Below, one piece after another: positions 32,818 to 38,100 of a DNA stretch of 38,100 nt. Within the stretch, counting starts at the first letter, position 1; each line of letters begins with the position of its first letter. The notes under the pieces are model-generated. The model saw only the letters and a program-made list of their open reading frames with translations. It did no database searches and was not told where the DNA came from. The DNA lies in contig JAEWLS010000040.1 in NCBI GenBank assembly GCA_023457435.1, positions 1-38,100 on the forward strand, given 5' to 3'. The translations under genes and the position numbers were made by a program. This stretch comes from Pseudomonadota bacterium. Its GTDB lineage: Bacteria; Pseudomonadota; Alphaproteobacteria; Rhizobiales; Rhizobiaceae.

Positions 32818-34122
32818 TTGCAGACCTCCTTCTCCCTCGCACAGCTTGCCGATCCGCACTTCTCGGAATCCGAGAAGATACTGCGCGCCTGCGTTCACTG
32901 CGGCTTCTGCACGGCGACGTGCCCGACTTATGTCACCCTGGGCAACGAACTCGATTCCCCACGCGGACGCATCTACCTGATCAAGGAGATGCTGGAGAAC
33001 GATCGTCCGGCCGATGCCGAGACCGTCACCCATATCGACCGCTGCCTTTCGTGCCTTTCGTGCATGACGACCTGCCCGTCGGGCGTCCACTACATGCATC
33101 TCGTCGACCATGCCCGCGCGCATATCGAGGAGACGTATCGGCGGCCTCTGCTCGACCGCATGATCCGCGCGCTGCTTGCGAACGTTCTGCCGTACCCATC
33201 ACGCATGCGCGCAGCGCTTTCGCTGGCAAGGATCGGCAAACCCGTCGCCGGTCTGTTCCGGGCCGTACCGGCGCTGAGGCCAATAGCCGCCATGCTTACG
33301 CTGGCTCCGGCGCGTATCCCGCCGCGCTCTCCAATCAATAGACCCGCCGCCTACAAGCCTGACGCGACTCGTCGAGGCCGTGTCGCGCTGCTGCGCGGCT
33401 GCGCCCAATCGGTGCTAGACCCGGCGATCAACGAGGCGACGGTGCGCCTGCTTGGCAGGCTCGGCATCGAGGTGGTCGTGCCCGAAGGCGAGGGATGCTG
33501 CGGCGCTCTCGTTCATCATATGGGCCGCGAGGAGCAGGCGCTCGCCTCGGCTCGCCGCAACGTCGATGTCTGGACGCGCGAGATCGAGCGCGGGGGCCTC
33601 GATGCCATCGTCATCACGGCATCGGGCTGCGGCACGACGATCAAGGACTATGGTTTCATGCTGCGCCTCGATCCCGCCTATGCTGCGAAGGCGGCGCGGG
33701 TTTCCAAGCTCGCCATGGACGTGACCGAGTATCTTGCAGGGCTCGACCTGCCGCCCGGAGAAACAAGCGGCCGCACCGTCGCCTACCACTCCGCCTGCTC
33801 GATGCAGCACGGTCAGAAGATCACGCGTCAGCCGAAGGAGCTGCTTGCCCGCGCCGGCTTCCGCGTGGTCGAACCGCGGGAGGCCCACCTGTGCTGCGGC
33901 TCCGCAGGAACCTACAACATCCTCCAGCCGGAAATTTCCGCACAGCTGCGTGACCGCAAGGTGCGCAACCTTTTGGCAACGGGCGGCGAACTCGTGGCGA
34001 CCGGCAATATCGGCTGCATCACGCAGATCGCCTCGGCGGCCGCGCTGCCGGTCGTCCACACCGTCGAACTGCTCGACTGGGCCTATGGCGGCCCAAGGCC
34101 GGCGGCCCTCGCGGCCGCCTGA
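32818..34122 (+). CDS. glcF: Glycolate oxidase iron-sulfur subunit GlcF
   Basis: A 434-residue electron-transfer subunit of glycolate oxidase. Two ferredoxin-type [4Fe-4S] motifs are at Cys25/28/31/35 and Cys76/79/82/86. Two CCG modules follow (GEGCCGALVHHMGRE and AHLCCGSAGTYN), as in LutA and HdrB. The frame opens at TTG 32818, giving the typical MQTSFSLAQLADP head; no ATG fits, so a TTG start is likely. It is six bases after the glcE stop and ends the operon, with a hairpin terminator following. Electrons probably go to the quinone pool. Confidence 0.95.
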   Translation: MQTSFSLAQLADPHFSESEKILRACVHCGFCTATCPTYVTLGNELDSPRGRIYLIKEMLENDRPADAETVTHIDRCLSCLSCMTTCPSGVHYMHLVDHARAHIEETYRRPLLDRMIRALLANVLPYPSRMRAALSLARIGKPVAGLFRAVPALRPIAAMLTLAPARIPPRSPINRPAAYKPDATRRGRVALLRGCAQSVLDPAINEATVRLLGRLGIEVVVPEGEGCCGALVHHMGREEQALASARRNVDVWTREIERGGLDAIVITASGCGTTIKDYGFMLRLDPAYAAKAARVSKLAMDVTEYLAGLDLPPGETSGRTVAYHSACSMQHGQKITRQPKELLARAGFRVVEPREAHLCCGSAGTYNILQPEISAQLRDRKVRNLLATGGELVATGNIGCITQIASAAALPVVHTVELLDWAYGGPRPAALAAA

Positions 34123-34130
34123 AAACGAGA

Positions 34131-34158
34131 AAGGCGGCGCAACCCCTCGCGCCGCCTT
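34131..34158. terminator. Bidirectional terminator between glcF and the L,D-transpeptidase gene
   Basis: A 10-bp perfect stem AAGGCGGCGC/GCGCCGCCTT with an 8-base loop. The minus direction is followed by TTTCTCGTTTTC; the plus side has only a weak T run. Confidence 0.8.
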
Positions 34159-34204
34159 CCCGTACGGACCGGAGGTCAGAGACCGGTCCGTTCCCCGAAA
34201 TCGT

Positions 34205-35038
34205 TCAGAACACCACGACCTTCGCTCCGACCTTCACGCGGTCGTAGAGATCCATGACGTCCTCGTTGCGCATGCGGATGCAACCCGACGAGACGTTCGT
34301 GCCGATCGTCCACGGAGCGTTGGTCCCGTGAATGCGGTAGAGCGTCGAGCCCAGGTAGAGCGCGCGTGCGCCGAGCGGGTTGGCGGGGCCCCCTTCCATG
34401 TGTGCGGGCAGGATACGTCCCTTTAGCTTCTCGCGGGCGATCATCTCCGCCGGCGGCCGCCAGTCCGGCCATTCCGCCTTGCGGGTGATGTTCTCCGATC
34501 CCTTCCAAAGGAAGCCTTCCTTGCCGACACCGACGCCGTAACGCCGCGCCTGGCCGTTGCCTTCGACGAGATAGAGAAGCTTCTCGTTGGTATCGATGAC
34601 GATTGTCCCGGCGGGGTGCTTGCCGTCATAGGCAACGGACTGCGGAAGGAACTTCGGATCGAGCTGCGGCTGCGGAGCCGCGCTGCGCGGCGCCGCTGCA
34701 AGCGAAGCGGTCTGTACCGTGGCGTCCGGCTGGCGCTGCTCGGCGCGGCGCGCGCGGTCGACGATCTCCGACAGCACCGGATCGGTACGCACTGGACGGC
34801 CGAGCTCCTGTCGCCGCTGTTGGCGTCGTACTACGGGCTCCGGCGCCGGGCGCAGCGACGCGCCACGAATGCCGCGGGCATCTCCGGCCGGCGCGCGTCG
34901 CAGCTGCATCACCCAGGGCGCTGCAAGGTCTGGGCTTACGACGAGCGGCGGACGCGACCCGTATCGGTCCTGGGCGGCGACGGGTGTGGCGACGAGGGCG
35001 GCAAGTGCTGCCGCGGCGAGAATGGAAAGATGCTTCAT
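34205..35038 (-). CDS. L,D-transpeptidase (ErfK/YbiS/YcfS/YnhG family)
   Basis: A periplasmic peptidoglycan cross-linking enzyme, 277 residues from ATG 35038 or 282 from ATG 35053. The signal peptide is KHLSILAAAALAALVATPVAA, then QD. A Pro/Arg/Gln-rich linker covers roughly residues 45-130. The YkuD catalytic domain carries TIVIDTNEKLLYLVEGNG, HGTNAPWTIG and the active-site Cys in SSGCIRMRNEDVMDLYDRV near the end. In rhizobia such enzymes make 3-3 cross-links or attach outer membrane proteins. It is divergent from the glycosylase gene. Confidence 0.92.
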   Translation of the reverse strand: MKHLSILAAAALAALVATPVAAQDRYGSRPPLVVSPDLAAPWVMQLRRAPAGDARGIRGASLRPAPEPVVRRQQRRQELGRPVRTDPVLSEIVDRARRAEQRQPDATVQTASLAAAPRSAAPQPQLDPKFLPQSVAYDGKHPAGTIVIDTNEKLLYLVEGNGQARRYGVGVGKEGFLWKGSENITRKAEWPDWRPPAEMIAREKLKGRILPAHMEGGPANPLGARALYLGSTLYRIHGTNAPWTIGTNVSSGCIRMRNEDVMDLYDRVKVGAKVVVF

Positions 35039-35208
35039 CGACGGACTCTTCACTAACGCATCGAAGGTTCGGTGACCGCACCTTGCCGATCGCTCGCCAC
35101 CGAAAAGTGAATCGGGTTTCGTAAAATGCCCGGTTTCGGCGAAACCCTTCGGTACGGTTACCGGCGCGTTCAGAAGTCTGGTAAAGGGCCGGTAAAGAGA
35201 GGGTCCCG

Positions 35209-35853
35209 ATGACTGAAATTCCCGAGGACGGGCTCATTGCGGGTCCGGACGGCCTCGTCCGATGTGCCTGGCACGGCAATTTGCCGGACTACCGCAACTA
35301 CCATGATGACGAGTGGGGACGGCCGGTCAGCGATGATCGCCGGCTGTTTGAGAAGCTTTGCCTCGAAGGCTTCCAGTCAGGCCTCTCGTGGCTGACGATC
35401 CTGCGCAAGCGCGACAATTTCCGCGCCGCCTTCGCTAATTTCGACTTCCACATTCTCGCAGAGCAGGATGCGGATGCCCTGATGGCCTCCCACCTCGCCG
35501 ATGCCGGCATCATCCGTCACCGCGGCAAGATCGCTTCCGTCTACAACAATGCTCGCCGCGCGCTGGAGATGACGCAACGCCACGGCTCGCTGGCGGCATT
35601 CTTCTGGAGCTACGAGCCGCGGGCGTCGGAGCGGCCGGACGCTGTCAACATGGACTACAACCGTGGTAATCCCAAGACCGCTGCGTCTGTCGCCATCTCC
35701 AAGGAGTTGAAGAAGGGCGGCTGGAGTTTCGTCGGTCCTACCACCGTCTACGCCTTCATGCAGGCGATGGGCATGGTCAACGACCACCTGCACGGCTGCT
35801 GCTGCCGCGATGCTGTTGAATCGGAGCGTGCGGCTTTCCTCCGTCCACGCTAG
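35209..35853 (+). CDS. tag: DNA-3-methyladenine glycosylase I
   Basis: Removes 3-methyladenine from alkylated DNA. The 214-residue protein carries the Tag features: RCAWHG, YHDDEWG, LCLEGFQSGLSWLTILRKRDNFR, and GPTTVYAFMQAMGMVNDHLHGC. The zinc ligands expected from E. coli Tag correspond to Cys19, His32, His193 and Cys197; the base-binding Glu corresponds to Glu53. Extra Cys residues follow Cys197. ATG 35209 has GAGAGGG upstream. The gene is 44 bp before the TauE/SafE gene in the same direction. Confidence 0.94.
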   Translation: MTEIPEDGLIAGPDGLVRCAWHGNLPDYRNYHDDEWGRPVSDDRRLFEKLCLEGFQSGLSWLTILRKRDNFRAAFANFDFHILAEQDADALMASHLADAGIIRHRGKIASVYNNARRALEMTQRHGSLAAFFWSYEPRASERPDAVNMDYNRGNPKTAASVAISKELKKGGWSFVGPTTVYAFMQAMGMVNDHLHGCCCRDAVESERAAFLRPR

Positions 35854-35897
35854 AAGGCCCCGCTTGCGCAACCTGTCCCCTGACTTCCGGAGCCCGG

Positions 35898-36674
35898 ATG
35901 GAAGATTTCCTGCTTTTCCTCGCCGTCGGCCTCATCGCACAGGCCGTCGACGGCGCGCTGGGCATGGCCTTCGGCGTCATTTCGTCGACGACACTGCTGG
36001 GCTTCGGTGTCGCTCCGGCTCACGCATCGGCCGCGATCCACGCTGCGGAGCTGTTCACGACTGCTGCCTCCGGCACCTCGCATCTCTACAACCGCAACAT
36101 TGACTGGAAGCTGTTCGCACGACTTGCACCGTTCGGCATTATCGGCGGCGTCCTCGGCACATATGTCATCACGTCGTTCGACGGCGACACGGTGAAGCCG
36201 ATAGTCACTGCCTATCTTGCTCTTCTTGGAGTCTGGATCCTGTACCGCTCGTTCCGGCGCGCGCCGAGCAAGCCGCTGCCCCCGGCGCTTATCCCGCCCA
36301 TGGGCGCGGTAGGCGGCTTTCTCGATTCCGCCGGCGGAGGCGGGTGGGGGCCAATAGTAACGACGGGTCTCCTCGGCTTCGGCGGGACGCCGCGCTACGT
36401 GATCGGCACGGTGAATGCTGCGGAGTTCCTCATCACCCTTTCCGTCTCGACCGCCTTCGTCCTGGCGCTCATAACCGGGCATTGGGAGGAGGCGGGCGAC
36501 CTGATGTCCCACGCGACGGCAGTGGCGGGCCTCATCGTCGGTGGCTTGATCGCCGCGCCCTTCGCCGGCTACGTGACTGCAGAGTTGCCGGAAGCACTCT
36601 TGCTTCGCCTCGTAGGCGTCCTTATCTCGCTTCTCGCCGGCTACCAGACCGGACAAGCGCTAGGCTGGTGGTAA
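35898..36674 (+). CDS. TauE/SafE family sulfite-type exporter
   Basis: A 258-residue membrane protein with about eight hydrophobic segments. Two related halves are visible, LIAQAVDGALGMAFGVISSTTLLGFGVAPAHASAAIHAAELFTTAASG (residues 13-60) and PPMGAVGGFLDSAGGGGWGPIVTTGLLGFGGTPRYVIGTVNAAEFLI (about 134-180), with the GxxxGxGxG type of pattern seen in TauE/SafE. Members export sulfite, sulfoacetate or related anions; this one's substrate is unknown. It follows tag on the same strand with a short spacer, probably cotranscribed. Confidence 0.9.
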   Translation: MEDFLLFLAVGLIAQAVDGALGMAFGVISSTTLLGFGVAPAHASAAIHAAELFTTAASGTSHLYNRNIDWKLFARLAPFGIIGGVLGTYVITSFDGDTVKPIVTAYLALLGVWILYRSFRRAPSKPLPPALIPPMGAVGGFLDSAGGGGWGPIVTTGLLGFGGTPRYVIGTVNAAEFLITLSVSTAFVLALITGHWEEAGDLMSHATAVAGLIVGGLIAAPFAGYVTAELPEALLLRLVGVLISLLAGYQTGQALGWW

Positions 36675-36699
36675 GCCGGCATCGGCACCCACATCTCCC

Positions 36700-36728
36700 T
36701 TGACATAATATGAGCTTCCGCATATGTG
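36700..36728 (+). promoter_or_regulatory. groESL promoter
   Basis: TTGACA at 36700-36705, a 17-base spacer, then TATGTG at 36723-36728. The start would fall near 36735, just before or within the CIRCE operator. Confidence 0.6.
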
Positions 36729-36739
36729 ACGCGCCAGCG

Positions 36740-36766
36740 TTAGCACTCGCGCTAGGGGAGTGCTAA
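36740..36766 (+). promoter_or_regulatory. CIRCE operator (HrcA site) of groESL
   Basis: TTAGCACTC, 9 bases, GAGTGCTAA: a perfect match to the CIRCE consensus, so HrcA represses groESL until heat stress. It lies 60 bp before the groES ATG. Confidence 0.98.
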
Positions 36767-36825
36767 CAGCGGTCCGGCCCTCCCGCCGGACGGTCAGGCG
36801 TTAATCGCACCAGGGATAGACAAAT

Positions 36826-37122
36826 ATGGCAAAGTCGAAGTTCCGTCCGCTGCACGACCGCGTGGTCGTGCGTCGCCTCGAATCCGAGGAGAAGACCAAG
36901 GGCGGCATCATCATTCCGGACACCGCCAAGGAGAAGCCGCAGGAAGGCGAGATCATCGCCGTCGGCTCGGGCGCCCGTGACGAGTCCGGCAAGCTCGTGC
37001 CGCTCGACGTGAAGGCCGGCGATCGCGTGCTGTTCGGCAAGTGGTCCGGCACCGAGGTCAAGCTCAACGGCGAAGACCTGCTGATCATGAAGGAATCCGA
37101 CATCATGGGCATCATCGGCTGA
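36826..37122 (+). CDS. groES: Co-chaperonin GroES
   Basis: A 98-residue lid protein of the GroEL folding chamber. The family pattern is complete: FRPLHDRVVVRRLESEEKTKGGIIIPDTAKEKPQEGEIIAVG (residues 5-46, covering the mobile loop), LDVKAGDRVLFGKWSGTEVKLNGEDLLIMKESDIMGII. It follows the CIRCE operator and precedes groEL by 71 bp. Confidence 0.98.
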   Translation: MAKSKFRPLHDRVVVRRLESEEKTKGGIIIPDTAKEKPQEGEIIAVGSGARDESGKLVPLDVKAGDRVLFGKWSGTEVKLNGEDLLIMKESDIMGIIG

Positions 37123-37193
37123 TCGGCCGCGCCCATCTTCGCAGTTCAGGCCGGTCCGCCTGCGGACGGCCGTCACAGACAGGAAGCTGAAAC

Positions 37194-38100
37194 ATGGCAG
37201 CCAAAGACGTAAAATTCTCCCGTGATGCCCGCGAGCGCATGCTCCGCGGCGTCAACATCCTCGCCGATGCGGTGAAGGTCACGCTCGGTCCCAAGGGCCG
37301 CAACGTCGTCATCGACAAGTCGTTCGGCGCTCCGCGCATCACCAAGGACGGCGTTACCGTCGCCAAGGAGATCGAGCTGGAGGACAAGTTCGAGAACATG
37401 GGCGCCCAGATGGTGCGCGAAGTGGCCTCGAAGACCAACGACATCGCCGGCGATGGCACGACCACCGCTACCGTTCTCGCCCAGTCGATTGTCCAGGAAG
37501 GCCACAAGGCCGTCGCCGCCGGCATGAACCCGATGGACCTGAAGCGTGGCATCGACCTCGCGGTCAACGAGGTCGTCGCTCACCTCACCAAGAACGCCAA
37601 GAAGATCAAGACCTCCGAAGAAGTCGCGCAGGTTGGCACCATTTCCGCCAACGGCGAGACCGAAATCGGCCAGATGATCGCCGAGGCGATGCAGAAGGTC
37701 GGCAACGAGGGCGTCATCACCGTCGAGGAAGCCAAGACCGCCGAGACCGAGCTCGAGGTCGTTGAAGGCATGCAGTTCGACCGCGGCTACCTCTCGCCTT
37801 ACTTCGTCACCAACGCCGACAAGATGGTCGCCGATCTCGAGGACGCTTATATCCTCCTCCACGAGAAGAAGCTGTCCAACCTGCAGGCGATGCTGCCGAT
37901 CCTCGAGGCCGTCGTTCAGACCTCGAAGCCGCTCCTCATCATCTCCGAGGACGTCGAGGGCGAGGCGCTTGCCACGCTCGTCGTCAACAAGCTGCGCGGC
38001 GGCCTGAAGATCGCTGCCGTCAAGGCTCCGGGCTTCGGCGATCGCCGCAAGGCCATGCTGGAGGACATCGCGATCCTCACCGGCGGCCAGGTGATCTCGG
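37194..38100 (+). CDS. groEL: Chaperonin GroEL (partial, cut by window end)
   Basis: The first about 302 residues of the 60-kDa chaperonin, starting MAAKDVKFSRDARERMLRGVNILADAVKVTLGPKGRNVVIDKSFGAP. The ATP-binding GDGTTTATVLA is near residues 86-96, and the start of the apical domain is seen (EGMQFDRGYLSPYF near 191-204). Nothing is odd. AGGAAG lies 9 bases before ATG. It is the second gene of the HrcA-controlled groESL operon; the rest lies beyond 38100. Confidence 0.98.
   Translation, partial: MAAKDVKFSRDARERMLRGVNILADAVKVTLGPKGRNVVIDKSFGAPRITKDGVTVAKEIELEDKFENMGAQMVREVASKTNDIAGDGTTTATVLAQSIVQEGHKAVAAGMNPMDLKRGIDLAVNEVVAHLTKNAKKIKTSEEVAQVGTISANGETEIGQMIAEAMQKVGNEGVITVEEAKTAETELEVVEGMQFDRGYLSPYFVTNADKMVADLEDAYILLHEKKLSNLQAMLPILEAVVQTSKPLLIISEDVEGEALATLVVNKLRGGLKIAAVKAPGFGDRRKAMLEDIAILTGGQVIS

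Overview
The window is a GC-rich, densely coded chromosomal segment from an alphaproteobacterium, most likely a Rhizobiales/Phyllobacteriaceae member (Mesorhizobium-like). The evidence is protein content (PdhS-type kinase, phasin, plant-type GshA, LutABC/GlcDEF), regulatory sites typical of the group (RirA IRO box, Irr ICE box, EcfG-type promoters, CIRCE on groESL), an alpha-type tRNA-His without an encoded G-1, and a small RNA with three anti-Shine-Dalgarno loops that matches the alpha-r14/NfeR1 family. No plasmid, phage, IS or CRISPR signal was seen. The only locally mobile-looking item is a VapBC toxin-antitoxin pair.

Layout. 0-2.9 kb: polyamine-type ABC transporter potGHI (+). 2.9-4.8 kb: AsmA-like envelope protein (-). 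4.9-6.9 kb: acetoacetyl-CoA synthetase (+). 7.1-9.9 kb: ferric-iron ABC transporter, binding protein and fused permease (-), with an IRO box and a perfect ICE palindrome upstream. 10.1-13.7 kb: large soluble PAS/histidine kinase of the PdhS/PleC/DivJ type (-). 13.9-14.5 kb: phasin followed by the three-hairpin sRNA. 14.6 kb: tRNA-His(GTG). 14.8-16.8 kb: a stress-flavoured cluster of small genes (DUF3606-like, DUF892 ferritin-like, three micro-genes, BLUF photoreceptor) with EcfG-like promoters. 16.8-18.4 kb: xseA. 18.6-20.7 kb: small membrane protein plus YciI-like protein, and a LysR regulator divergent from a DUF1127 protein. 20.7-25.4 kb: DUF937 protein, gshA, rsmE, an unrecognised 222-aa protein (all -), and a class-I glutamine amidotransferase (+).

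25.6-34.1 kb is a two-carbon/three-carbon hydroxyacid oxidation region. lutABC plus a translationally coupled metallophosphoesterase run leftward. glcD-vapB-vapC-glcE-glcF run rightward from a shared 86-115 bp divergent region. The TA pair sits inside the glycolate oxidase operon and its toxin stop overlaps the glcE start. 34.2-38.1 kb: L,D-transpeptidase (-), 3-methyladenine glycosylase, TauE/SafE exporter, and CIRCE-controlled groES-groEL, the last cut by the window end.

Themes: PHB/acetoacetate metabolism (phasin, AacS, sRNA beside the phasin), iron control, general stress response, and lactate/glycolate oxidation. The most notable items are the anti-SD sRNA, the dual IRO/ICE iron promoter, the TA pair embedded in glcDEF with an antitoxin frame that overruns into the toxin gene, and the unexplained micro-gene cluster behind an EcfG-like divergent promoter. 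All family names come from reading the translated sequence; no database search was run.
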